Assembly (NCBI GenBank): GCA_907163375.1
Contig: CAJQUW010005734.1
Location: forward strand, 124,001-188,000
Length of the DNA stretch: 64,000 nt
Direction of reading: 5' to 3'
Source of the DNA: Prostheceraeus crozeri
Lineage: Eukaryota > Platyhelminthes > Polycladida > Euryleptidae
Under the pieces are notes generated by a model that worked only from the letters and a program-made list of their open reading frames with translations, had not been told where the DNA came from and did not search any database. A program made the translations under genes and the position numbers. Below, in pieces: positions 22,188-32,735 of this stretch (within the stretch, counting starts at the first letter, position 1; each line of letters opens with the position of its first letter).

Positions 22188-24454
22188 CCGATGAAAGTAT
22201 CACATGTTAAAACACATTTTAATTTGACATATTAAAAAAATTCATCTTGATTTGTCACAAGTGTGCAGAGCTCGCAAATATAGCTAATAGAAATAATTAT
22301 GAATTTCTATAAAACTGTCTTTGGTAGCTATGTGACTTTGATTACTTCCTTCGATACAATGGCCTGTACTGCAACAAAAAGCAAGATATTTTAAACACAA
22401 GTTTTAAAAAAGTTTCATTGCTTGTATTTCACAATTCTTATGGTCACATAATTTTCTGCGCCCATGTATGTAGTGCTAGATCCCATAGCCTCTCGACTTT
22501 TTCATTAGCGCAACTCAGTTGTCGAATGAAAGCACAAGGAACGAGCTGTGCTTGTCATCCATCCTCAACAAGTACTACGAGCATATTTTTATTAGGATTA
22601 ACAATCATTGATGGTTATTCGTCAATGGATAATTCTCTTGCGATGATGAAAATCATCCCAGCAGTCGTTTAGAGTAGAATACAATTCTTACTAATTTAAG
22701 TTATTAATCAAAGTTGTGCTGCGGAGGATTGATGGCGTTCTCCAATCCGCAGGTGTACAAATGCAAAGCTGTTGTAACCATTTGATTAATTAGTTCTTAA
22801 AAGAACTCAAAGGAGCGTTCTCGTAGCAACGAAATAAAATTGATCAGTTTTGGTCCAATAACTGGTAAAAAATGGAAAACTCAAGACCTGTAACACTACT
22901 CATTCTTACTGTTCACATACTATTACCATAGATTCCAAACACTGCCGCATACACATTCAAAGCAAAGTTTAATATGCTGTGCCGACTACATATGCTGGTA
23001 GTGGGAATAGAAAAGGACAATGGTCACCATATGTTAAAGAAAAATATAAGATTTTTGATTGTACAATTGTGCTAGAACCGGTCTGAAATTTTAGACACGA
23101 ACGGAAAATAAATTTACAGATTCGACCGGACCAGAGAGACGAGATTCTGGACCGGAAAATACCGGTACCGGAACGGACCGGCGAACCGGTTCCAGATCTG
23201 AAATAATCAATGTCCTGTATTTCAAAATCGATAAGAAAAAAAGAATGATACCCTTTTGAGTGAGAGTCAATAGTCCACTTACCGGCAAAAAACGTGAAAT
23301 TCAAGTCTGATCTATGTAATGATAACATCGTATCACTACGAGTACAAAATTGATCCCTTACTTCAGGGCAGACAATTGTCAAAAAACCGCAATTTCACGG
23401 TTAGAGATTGCAAGCTCTATCATTATGCACAATGAGATGTTTGGTATGGTATTGTGGTTCCCGAGATTCATCATATATCTTCACAAGACATTAAGGAAAG
23501 CATGAAATTTGAAAAATGTTGTAAGCTTGCCACAACAACGAAAGCCTAAATGACGTCCAACTCAGCCAAATTCTCAAGGATAGAAGTTGATGCGTGAATC
23601 ACTGCATTGATCCTTTTGTTACTCTGAATTTATAAACATGTTCATATTAATTTCCATATCTATAATTGTTATTTTTTATTCATAACTATAAATACTTCAA
23701 TAAATGTTCATTTTAAGCGTCGACTGTTGCTCCCTACAGCTTTTCCACAGTTTGGCAAGCAATGTAATCATCTCTTGTCGATAAAGCATCTTCCACATCG
23801 GTGTTACACTATAGGTCAGTCCCTTTTCGGTCAGATATTCCAAGGTTGATTACGATAGCTCTCCGGAAGAAAAGATCACGCTTGTAGCGCTGATATTAAA
23901 TTACCGTCTTTTCTTCCCCAAGTATTTCACCTTTCATCTCAGGCAATATTCAAACTGAAGATGCTATACTGATATCTTTAAGTCTCTACCCTCGAGGAGG
24001 AGACTAGTAAAGTTTGCACTCAAATATCTTAAGATCTTTTACAAGATACTATCTGCCTTTCTTTGCCCCAGGGAGAAAATTAAATAACATGCTTTCTTTA
24101 TTTCCTTTTCCGATCAGCTTTTTAGATGGGGAAAAGTATCATAAAAGTGAAGAAATGCATGAATGTAAACCTCGAGTTCCAGAATATACTTCAAGTTCGT
24201 TTGTTCCGCACCCAAGCTCGTTCAATAACAAATAAAATCATAATAACTATAATCGCATTCGCATGTTTATAAACTTACGTTTTTGCATATCCGTTATTCA
24301 TATGTCATTCATAGTGTTTTCTTGAAGAAACAAGTGACTACTAGTTGTTGTTTTCGTAAATAGCTTTGCAAATTGTGTCTGGAATACACGTACATTATGT
24401 TCAGTATATATATATATATATAGGTAAATAATTGAAATCAAAGCAAACGCAATG
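22188..24454. other. Spacer without a gene; contains an ACCGG motif cluster
   Basis: No supported coding sequence. Between about 23075 and 23190 the word ACCGG/CCGGT recurs at least eight times (see next entry). Elsewhere AT-rich sequence. Confidence 0.4.
23075..23195. repeat. Cluster of ACCGG/CCGGT words
   Basis: Within about 120 bp the words AACCGGT, GACCGGA, ATACCGGTACCGGAA, GGACCGGCG and AACCGGTTC follow one another. Such subterminal word clusters are common near the ends of hAT-like elements, but I found no matching second end, so this may be a single preserved terminus. Confidence 0.5.
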
Positions 24455-25356
24455 ATATAAGAGAAATAAAAAGACCAGAGGTTTCCAACAAAATTAATTG
24501 TATTCCCCGACTAGTTTCTGCAGGGTGCTACCTGCTTCTCAAGGGGACTGGGAAAGAAATGATAGAGGATACAAAATTATAACTGAATGCATATAAGTAT
24601 TCACAAAAACATAGAAATTATGCTTAACATGCATCGAGACGAGGCTGATATCTATCTTTGAATGAAAGCAAATTCCATTCTTTCCCTGTCCGCTTTCTTG
24701 GATTTTGGTGACATTTTATAAAATGGTGTTACAATGAATTTGATTTCTTTATTTTTAGCACAATTAGTTATATGTTTGCTCACGGGAAGAATGGAGTATT
24801 TCGGGTCAAAAATATGCTGTCGGTGAAGTGTCATGCGGTGGCGTAGGGTGTCTCCGGTCTGTCCAATATAGTATTCATTACACCCCTTACAGACTAATTT
24901 GTATATCAGATTGCTTGATAAGCAAGACATATTTGATTTTATTTCGAAATTGATTATCGTATCTTTTACTTTAAAAACAGTATTTTTTCCTGTTGACAGA
25001 AGATCACAGCAATTGCACAAAGGTTCATTGCATTTGGTGACTCCGGTGATTGTGCATCGGTTATTTCTATTCAAAATGGTTAGCAGAGGTTTGGGTTGTC
25101 TGAAAGTCCGTCTTACTTTTTGATCTTTGAAACACTTTGAAGCAGAGAGAGAGTTGACTGCTGAGTATATCATTGTTGTAAATTGGTTGTAAATACCGGA
25201 GTCACCAAAAGAATACTTATATGCATTCAGTTATAATTTTGTATCCTCTATCATTTCATTCCCAGTCCCCTTGAGAAGCAGGTAGCACCCTGCAGAAACT
25301 AGTCGTCGGGGAATACAATTAATTTTGTTGGAAACCTCTGGTCTTTTTATTTCTCT

Positions 25357-25362
<6 letters not shown>
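24455..25362 (-). mobile_element. Internally deleted Penelope-like element with inverted pLTR arms
   Basis: Arms 24455-24602 and 25211-25362 are inverted copies, about 150 bp each and more than 90% alike by eye (shared blocks TTTCTGCAGGGTGCTACCTG and ACTGAATGCATATAAGTATT). Between them the minus strand encodes only the C-terminal GIY-YIG part of a Penelope-like protein. The RT is absent, so the copy is non-autonomous. Inverted terminal repeats are a known outcome of Penelope integration. A long (TA)n tract abuts the right arm and a short one lies about 30 bp outside the left arm. Confidence 0.82.
24652..25173 (-). pseudogene. GIY-YIG endonuclease domain of the deleted Penelope-like element
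   Basis: The 173-codon frame contains a cysteine cluster CNEPLCNCC, which is the zinc-finger-like module usually preceding this endonuclease. LIYKLVCKGCNEYYIGQTGD follows, with the GIY-equivalent IYK and the YIG-equivalent YIG, and then LRHRMTLHRQH with the catalytic-type Arg and His. The stop after FIQR is probably premature, since residues resembling the family's C-terminus (YQPRLDAC) continue in another frame. There is no RT upstream: the pLTR arm starts within 40 bp. Confidence 0.8.

Positions 25363-25443
<81 letters not shown>
25352..25443. repeat. (TA)n microsatellite, about 40 units
   Basis: Nearly pure TA dinucleotides, interrupted once by an ATAC step near 25372. The apparent open frames through it (Ile-Tyr repeats on both strands) are artefacts. 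Confidence 0.95.
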
Positions 25444-25445
<2 letters not shown>

Positions 25446-25878
25446 TTGGCGTCTTCTCCGTGTTGCGAGGCCTTCGGCGCATCCTGAAAAATTATTTACC
25501 AACATTATATAAATGAAAAGTGTCATCATTCATTTAAATTCGATAGCTTCTCGTGATAGCTGTGCACAGCTTCCCGTCTCAAAATCAGACGCTCAATCTC
25601 AAGAGTGAACAGTTTTGCAGCACGTGCTTGAATCACAGCTGTTTTCTTCGAACAATTAGACACACAAGCTAGTCATGTGTTTAGACGGAGCATTGATGTT
25701 CAGACAGAGCGAAAGAGAGTTGTGTCCGTGTGAGGCAGTAAGCGCACGCGCCCGCGGCAATATGGCTTTCCCGATAGGCATAATGCTCTGCCTTCTCCAA
25801 TTTTTGCAATGAAATTCTATGCAATTCTTGATCGAGGCGCGGTGCCTAAATATAGTAAGGGAAGCGCTCAGCTTGGAT
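25444..25878. other. Segment before the P-element-like remnant
   Basis: No domain was recognised. It may hold decayed upstream parts of the transposase that starts at 25879. Confidence 0.3.
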
Positions 25879-26340
25879 CTTCTCAAATTTTACATCGCAG
25901 GCTATGTGGTAAGGAAAATTTGACCTAAGATTTCAGATCTTCTCCTTAAAAAACAGAGGGGAGGGTTGTTGATCTCAAGTAGTGGAGCATTTGTTGTTAT
26001 CAAAACGGCGGAGTTTGCTTTCCGCACTATTTTTCCATGTGTCTCAAATGTAAATTTGCTACCGAAGGGTGAAAATATCGATGCCAAAATTGAGCACCAA
26101 GTGCTTTTATCTGTAGATAGACAGAAACTTTCTCCTTTGTGTTTTAAGAGTCACTTCTACGGTCACGAGTTTCAGGGTGAAAGTGATCACATCACCAAAC
26201 TGATTCGAATGATCACGAACTTTTAAGTACGCGTACGTTTGCTACGCTATGGGAAATTGTACCATGAGAGGCAGATTTTCTCTAATTCCGGACAGTCGAG
26301 ACAAGAAGCGAAGAAATTCATTCTTTTTCGGGGGAAATAG
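25879..26340 (+). pseudogene. P-element/THAP9-like transposase C-terminal fragment
   Basis: One frame reads LLKFYIAGYVVRKI, then after a TGA KKQRGGLLISSSGAFVVIKT, then SPLCFKSHFYGHEFQG and, after a TAA at 26224-26226, VRVRLLRYGKLYHERQ, ending with TAG at 26338-26340. The order 'YIAGYVxRKI - RGGL - L..H - RxRLLRYGK' is the conserved C-terminal series of P-element-like transposases, also seen in THAP9. Two in-frame stops (25921 and 26224) make it a pseudogene. The THAP zinc finger and catalytic core are not in the window, and the element's inverted ends were not found. Confidence 0.72.
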
Positions 26341-26467
26341 ATCTTTCTTTGAGAACGATATTTTTTTGATATAAATGACATTCATGTGCTTTAAACTGAA
26401 GTCAGTGAAGAAATGTGTATAATACGGCCATTTCATTAAATACAAATAACATATCCACAATAAATTA

Positions 26468-26764
26468 TTAATTCATCATGCTTTGGTAGCGTAAATTGTA
26501 ATCTAAATGAGTGTCAAACAGTCCTTTCATTAACGGCCACGCCTCCCCCGTCTCGCGCTCGCCTGTCTGAAAGAGAGGCTTCACAAGTTTAGGGAAGTCC
26601 GCTATCCTGTTTACTCCTACATCAATGAGCGCAACCCAATTGTTCCTAGCTTCGCTTAATGTGAGAGAAGCCAATACGTCAACAGTGGATGACGAACAGT
26701 GGGTGTTCGAGTCAGATGGATGACGTTCAGACAAGACTGCGATCATATGATGAGCGTTCTCCAA
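26468..26764 (-). other. Unrecognised 98-codon open frame
   Basis: The minus-strand product (with SSTVDVLASLTLSEARNNWV and FPKLVKPLFQTGERETGE) has a coding-like composition but matches no family that I know. It overlaps the left arm of a small inverted repeat at its N-terminus. It could be a degraded TE gene. Confidence 0.25.
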
Positions 26765-26796
26765 TGAATGCAGAGTAATGCATCTGACTCGAACAC
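26700..26796. repeat. Inverted repeat with perfect 18-bp arms
   Basis: GGGTGTTCGAGTCAGATG at about 26700-26717 is exactly inverted at about 26779-26796, around a 61-bp loop. It may mark the breakpoint of an inverted duplication or a short element's end. Confidence 0.75.
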
Positions 26797-28456
26797 CCAG
26801 ATTCGGTAGAATTCAAAAATTTGTTTTTACGTGATTGATGTGACGCTATGTTTAGTACTGCAGATGAGATCATAACCACGCCTTTCGTCCCAAGGGAATA
26901 TACTGAAAAGATGACAGTCGTCAAGCAAGGTAGGCCAACACCTGATATAAAATTGAAAGTACTCATAGAGAAAGAAATAAGAAATACACAAGACATTTTA
27001 ATGCATCAAAATTTCAAACATGTGAGTGGCTGACCGGCCGTGAGAAACACAAGAAACTGTTGGCCTTGCCTTCTTTTTTCTCGAGAAAATGTGGTCTGGA
27101 CAGAGAGGGGATATAGTGATCTCAGCTCCTTGAGTAAGGTGGTTAAGCAACATGAGCAATCATTTCTCATGTGCACTTTCACTTGACCTTAAAAAATGTT
27201 CGGAAAATTGTTATTACAGCTTTTATGAAAATTAATGTTATAACATAAAAGTGCTTTGTATAGAAATAGTGTTCCAATGCCGAGTGAAGGCCTATGGTCA
27301 GGGAGCACGCGACGCCACTGATCTACATTTTCATCAGTATATAATGTATATTGATTCTGCGAATTCTTGTCAGTCAGAATTGCACTGTCAGTTATTATTC
27401 ACCCGAAGTTGGAGCATTTCAGGCATCATTAATAGTAGGCTAGCATACGTTCTCCATACACGCGGAATCGCATAATTCTTGCAGGATAAAGGCCCAAGAT
27501 ATGTTTTCTTCAGGAAATGAGAACTGTTCAGTTTAAAGAAATCTATCTGGGTAAAGATGATCATATCTTCCATGGTGATGTAGGCTTTGATTGTTCGAAG
27601 AAGCAGTTCTGAGTGTAATGTTTGAAACGATGCACGCAAAACATGAAATGCAAATTTTGCAAGGTGTAAATTATGTCGTTTATAATGATTTCTAACGCTT
27701 CACACCAAGTTTTGGTACCATGACTCGCCCCTCTCCCCTCTTGATTTTCCTAAAACTATTTAATTTTTCAGAGACTAGTTTTTCTTGAAATGTAAGCTTG
27801 AACATGCAGGTTTGTTGACTCTTTGTTTCTGGCATAAGGCTGAAATAATTTTGACGATCCATATAATTTTAATCAATACAAAGTTACTTGTAACTGCTTG
27901 TAAACTAGCATGAAGTTTTGCATTAAGTTATGTCGTTTGCAAATTTATAAAATCCTGCAACAATGTTTTAAAATACACTTGTACAATGCAGACTTACATA
28001 GATTGCAGTGGCGCAGCGTGCTATTAAACGTCTGCAGGGGCATTGTCATCTGTGAGAAAATGCTCAAGGTATGCTTATTCTATATATAACTAACAATTAA
28101 TAATTAATAATAAGTAATAATCATTGTTAAATATAAGTCGCAATGATTTATGAAATATCTAATTTAATAGGCTAAGATATCAACAAAATAATCCACTCAT
28201 TGAATAATAAGAAACATAGTTTTAAACTCGCAATAGTCATTTACTTGTGGAATAGCCCTATTCAGCAACCTCTCGTCAAGCCAAAAATAATCGTCAACCA
28301 TCATTCGCTTAAAGCTTCCGATTGAGAATAGAAGTTCGATTGTAGATAAGATCGCTCTTTCGTTTTCTTAATTTCAGTTCATTAATTTTCTTTTGATCCG
28401 AATGAAAATCCAAGATAGTTTCATCGCATAATCATGGGAGGTGTCTAGATGTCTAG
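26797..28456. other. Spacer left of the Harbinger element
   Basis: One ATG-started 61-codon frame (26848-27033) looks coding-like around EIITTPFVPREYTEKMTVVK and ends at CAAG|GTAGGC, which could be a donor. No partner exon or domain was found. The rest is AT-rich. Confidence 0.3.
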
Positions 28457-28472
28457 GGGCCGTATGCACAGC

Positions 28473-28551
28473 CTAGTTACAACTAGACTGTTATTTCCTA
28501 GTTGTAACTTGATTTGGTATGCACAACTCTTACCAGGGTAGTTATAACTAG
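28473..28551. repeat. Left subterminal palindromes of the Harbinger element
   Basis: CTAGTTACAACTAG (28473-28486), CTAGTTGTAACT (about 28499-28510) and TAGTTATAACTAG (28539-28551) are variants of one palindrome. They mirror those at the right end and are likely sites for the element's own Myb-like DNA-binding protein. Confidence 0.7.
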
Positions 28552-29006
28552 GTGCAGTGAATGCTAATAATAGAAGTTTAACAGCGACACGCACGATTGC
28601 ATCATCAATGCGTATTCAAGGCCGAATATTCGTCACGATCAATCTTAACGACGACCTAATTTTACACCACTTACGTCACATGAAAATGCACGTGGTTCTG
28701 TATGCGGTTTGTCAACAAATTGACAGTGTGCAAGCCAGTGCAAGCATGTAGGCCTATACGTCATGTATGCAGTCAGTTTATCGATTCAAAGAGGATAGCT
28801 CTTTGTAGACAAGGTTCCCAAGAGAAAGAATAATGTTATCTGTTAGCTTATCACTATATATACAGAGAATAATATATATACTGTCAGCACATCACTGTAG
28901 AATGGTCAACAAAAATCACAACCTAGAATAGTCATGGTATCTCATGGTCTCAGTGTAATAACGCATTGTCGTATCAAGAAAAACTATGTTTATATCCACG
29001 AAAGAA

Positions 29007-30859
29007 TTATATATTTTTAGAATTATGTGTCAGTTGAAAAAATATAGTGCCTTGCAAAGTCATACACCGTAGAGACATCGATATTGTGGTTTGCGTTCCC
29101 CTGTCGCATGTAAGAACTGGCACTTTCCTCCTTTCCATCTCCTCGATTTCAAGGATCAACTTCCTCTTTTGGAGCCTTAGCACGTCCTTGTACAGCTCTT
29201 GTGTATCATCGTCCAAGTCAAGGTCAACCATTGAAGAAGAAGCGGCCTGTGAAGATTTTGCGATTGGTGCTGCCTTTTTGCTCTTTGTACTCGTACATGT
29301 AGATTGAAACTGGAAATAGAACATGTAATTATATCACTGTAAATCGCTGGATACGAAGATTACATACAAACATATACCAAAATTACATACAATTTGAAAC
29401 TAACATCTGATACGAGATTCTGGTATGCTTACAGATATCTGGTATCTTTTTCATACCACACCTCACTTACTTTCGTATGTGGTTGGTATGTAGCGATACG
29501 AACTATTCTATCTGTGATTGGCTGTTTTACACTGAAATACGAGATGTTGGTATGTTTTACATACGAGACCCGATGCAAATTGGTATGTCTTTCGTATGAG
29601 CAGCTTTAACTGACATAGCAAAAAATATGTATATATTACATACTACTGTCAAATAACATTTTTCAGTAATACCATTCGTGAATATATTCTTTAGATAGCG
29701 TGTTATTTAAGTAGATTAGATTTATTGTGTAATTTATGCTCCTCGAGATTGACGTCGTTGCTACTTGTCTAGCAACGTTAACAGGACGTTCAGTTAGCTC
29801 TACTTTATGAACCAAGTAGATAAACATCAATTCATTCAAACGATATCTTTTGTGCCTTATACATCTCAAACATACCTACTTTTGCGTTCATGAATTAAAA
29901 TGTGTTTTTATTTCGGATTGATAATATGCTTAATTTCAAAATTACATAATGCATACTTGTTGATGGCTGAATACTTATTGATTAGTCATTAAATACCTTA
30001 GATTTAGGTGTATTAAAATCGAATTCAGTATTGGAAGTTTTACTGTTGAATGTCATTATCTCACTACTTACAAACCTGTAGTAGCATTAGTGTGATCTTT
30101 ATTGACAAAAGGCCTTAAATCAACATACTTTGAAAATGATTGCTGATTTCTTTTAACATTGTGCTGGTATGTCTTTAGTATGTAAAGCATACCACATTTG
30201 AAATAACATACGAAACGCATACAACTATATACCAAGAGAATACAGAAATATACCAAAAAATACTTTGGTATGCGTCCTTCGTATGTGATTGGTATTGAGC
30301 GATTTACAGTGTAGCTAAATTGATTTTCATGTTTATGTACATGTAAATATGAACTTATCAATGAGAAATGTCACACCAAGCATGCAGAACTGCATTGAAA
30401 GTGCGACATTTCTAATTGGAAATACTGTAAGTGGAATACTGTATAGCTAAATGAAATTCAGTTGCATCATACAAGTACTGATATGCTACTTTAGTACTTA
30501 CCAATTCTCTCTTTTGTGAGGTTTTCGAGTTCACTGCTCCTGGTACCTTCTTCAGTTTTGGATTGTCTTTGCCTAGAATATCCAAAGCGATCCGATCGTT
30601 TTCGCTCAGTCGTTGATAGGGACCACCTCCAGTTTTTGACGAATTGTCTATCTTCTCCTTCACTCTATCCTGGATGTTTGCCCATTTCTTCTTCAATTGT
30701 TCGATTGTCGCCTGGTATGCACCTTTTGTTATCATGTGGGTCAGGATCCTCCCAGGCCGACTTCTTCTCTTTGCTCTGATCATCTCTTTGTTTAGATAAA
30801 ATAGCGGTAGAATGTTTGCTAATTGCTTCAAGAAGATGACGTTCTTCTGTACTATCCAT
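29007..30859 (-). pseudogene. Harbinger Myb/SANT-like DNA-binding protein gene, frameshifted
   Basis: Exon 1 (30859-30503, start MDSTEERHLLEAI) carries a Myb/SANT-like domain (KKSAWED, then LTHMITKGAYQATIEQLKKK, WANIQDRVKEK). The frame breaks at about 30745 between WED and ILTH. It ends AATTG|GTAAGT at 30502/30501, phase 0. Exon 2 begins after TTTCCAG at 29309 and encodes a Ser/Ala-rich linker, an acidic DLDLDDD and a charged coiled-coil (LYKDVLRLQKRKLILEIEEM), stopping at 29007. This domain order is the usual second protein of PIF/Harbinger elements, which helps bring the nuclease to the nucleus and to the TIRs. The intron contains the MITE 29335-30311, which starts only 25 bases from the acceptor. 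Confidence 0.82.
29335..30311. mobile_element. CACTGTAAATC MITE inside the Harbinger intron
   Basis: CACTGTAAATCGCT at the left is exactly inverted at the right (AGCGATTTACAGTG). The arms carry about 13 copies of the word GGTAT(G)/(C)ATACC in both orientations. No protein is encoded. The centre (about 29900-30075) is homologous to the centre of 51766-52646. Flanking trinucleotides are TAT and TAG, so a TSD is uncertain. Superfamily unassigned. Confidence 0.85.
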
Positions 30860-31028
30860 GACTGTGACAAATGCAATACAATCTTAACCTTTCAAACAGT
30901 TCAAGCGAGCGAGTTCAGTTGAGCGATAATCAAGTAATCTTTTAACCTGAACAATGCTACCAGTAATGTGTACATGCACATGTTATTCAATAGAGTATTG
31001 TCTGCAGATCAGAAAGTCAACATACGAT
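30860..31028. promoter_or_regulatory. Divergent promoter region of the Harbinger genes
   Basis: Only about 170 bp separate the start codons of the Myb-like gene (minus, 30859) and the nuclease gene (plus, 31029), so both promoters must lie here or in untranslated exons nearby. No core motif could be fixed. Confidence 0.4.
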
Positions 31029-32735
31029 ATGGATTTTATGTTCAGAGATCTTGCCTTGAGAGATGCCGCCAGATCGAGTTTTGCTCGAGAACGGCGTTTA
31101 AGAGACCACGTCAATCCCCTTGACATATATGAAGAGGAAGAATTCAGGAGCATATTTCGGTTTTCAAAAGAAGGAGTGATGGACTTAGCTACTCATCTGA
31201 GCCCTTATCTCAAACGGAACAGTAGGAGTGATGTTCTAAATCCTATTCAAAGAACATGTATTGGATTACGGTTTTATGCTACTGGTGCCATGCAACTAAG
31301 TTTGTCTATGTGGATGCAGGTTGACCAGAGCACCGTTTCAAGAGTTTCATGGGAAGTTACATGCGCCATATTAAACTCATTGAGATCCAGAGTTCAGTGA
31401 CCATCACGAAATCAAATTAATATGACAAAAGATAGATTTTTTGATCAATATAATTTCCCGATGACTGTAGGTTGCATCGACTGTACCCATGTACGTATCG
31501 AAGCACCAAACCCTCGTTATTTCCCGGATGAATATATCAACCGCAAGGGATTTCATTCAATGAATGTTCAAGCCATTTGTGATGATGAATATCGATTCAT
31601 AGACATCTCAGCCGAATGGCCTGGTAATTGATTAGTTTTAAATGTTGATATGTTTAATGTTTACAAGTACATAATACAGACTTATTCAGTTAAAGTAATT
31701 CTGTATAGGCCTAATATTTGCAGTAAACATTACTAATAAGCTTAGCAAAGTTACTTTGCTCTAAACCTACTCATAGATAAATAATAAATGACATCACGTC
31801 TGAAGCTATTGATTGGGTAATACATGGTAATACAAAGGTAATACTTCTACTGGAATAATTCAAAATATCTAAGCTTATGATTAGGCTAATTGATAACGAT
31901 GTGATTCGTGGCCAAATAGGGGCGGCTGTGTTTCAAATTCATTGTAAATCCGAATTCAGTTTTCTCTACGGCTTTATTGAATGACCAATAACAAAAGTGA
32001 ATATTAATAAAGCAAGGTACAAATGTTTCGTGCGACACACTCAATCCCTAAGAAAGAGTGGCATTCGAATCGTCAGATAATAATTACTGTGTAACCTGAT
32101 TTAATACTTTGTATTCACTATAGACATACGTGTATACTGTATATTCATATAAATGTATGTAGGCCTATCAATAATACATGTGTATTTATATTTCAGGTAG
32201 TGTTCATGATAGCCGAATTTTTAAAAATTCTCCTATCTAGAATAGAATAGAATGGAATAGAAATATATTTTCCACCAATACAAAATCTGTACAAGGATCG
32301 TTACATTTACATATACTCGTAGATAAATACAGATATATACATTTATTACTTTTACAAAATACTAAATATAATACAAATACAGATAAATGTAGAGGTGGGC
32401 GGGGCCAGAGCACTGTGGGACAGTAGGAACCTAGCCCCGCTAACAAAAGTTCAGATTAAAATTACTCACACATCAAAATCATTTACATTATACATATAAA
32501 CATATATCCTAGATACTCTCACACAAGGTATGTACAGCCAAACAACAGGTCAGTGATCGTCATACAAGATACATATATGAAAGTCCACATACACATATAC
32601 TTACAAATCACATACTTGGGCTATTATATGCCAATGTCCGGGATACAATATCAGGGTTGGAATAGCATTTGATATTTTCCATTCGCACACTATCATCTCT
32701 CTTAGTTACCTCAGATATTGCAACTTTCGTTTCTG

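Noticed and set aside
25231..25516. Open frames on both strands rich in Ile-Tyr
   Set aside because: They are translations of the (TA)n microsatellite.
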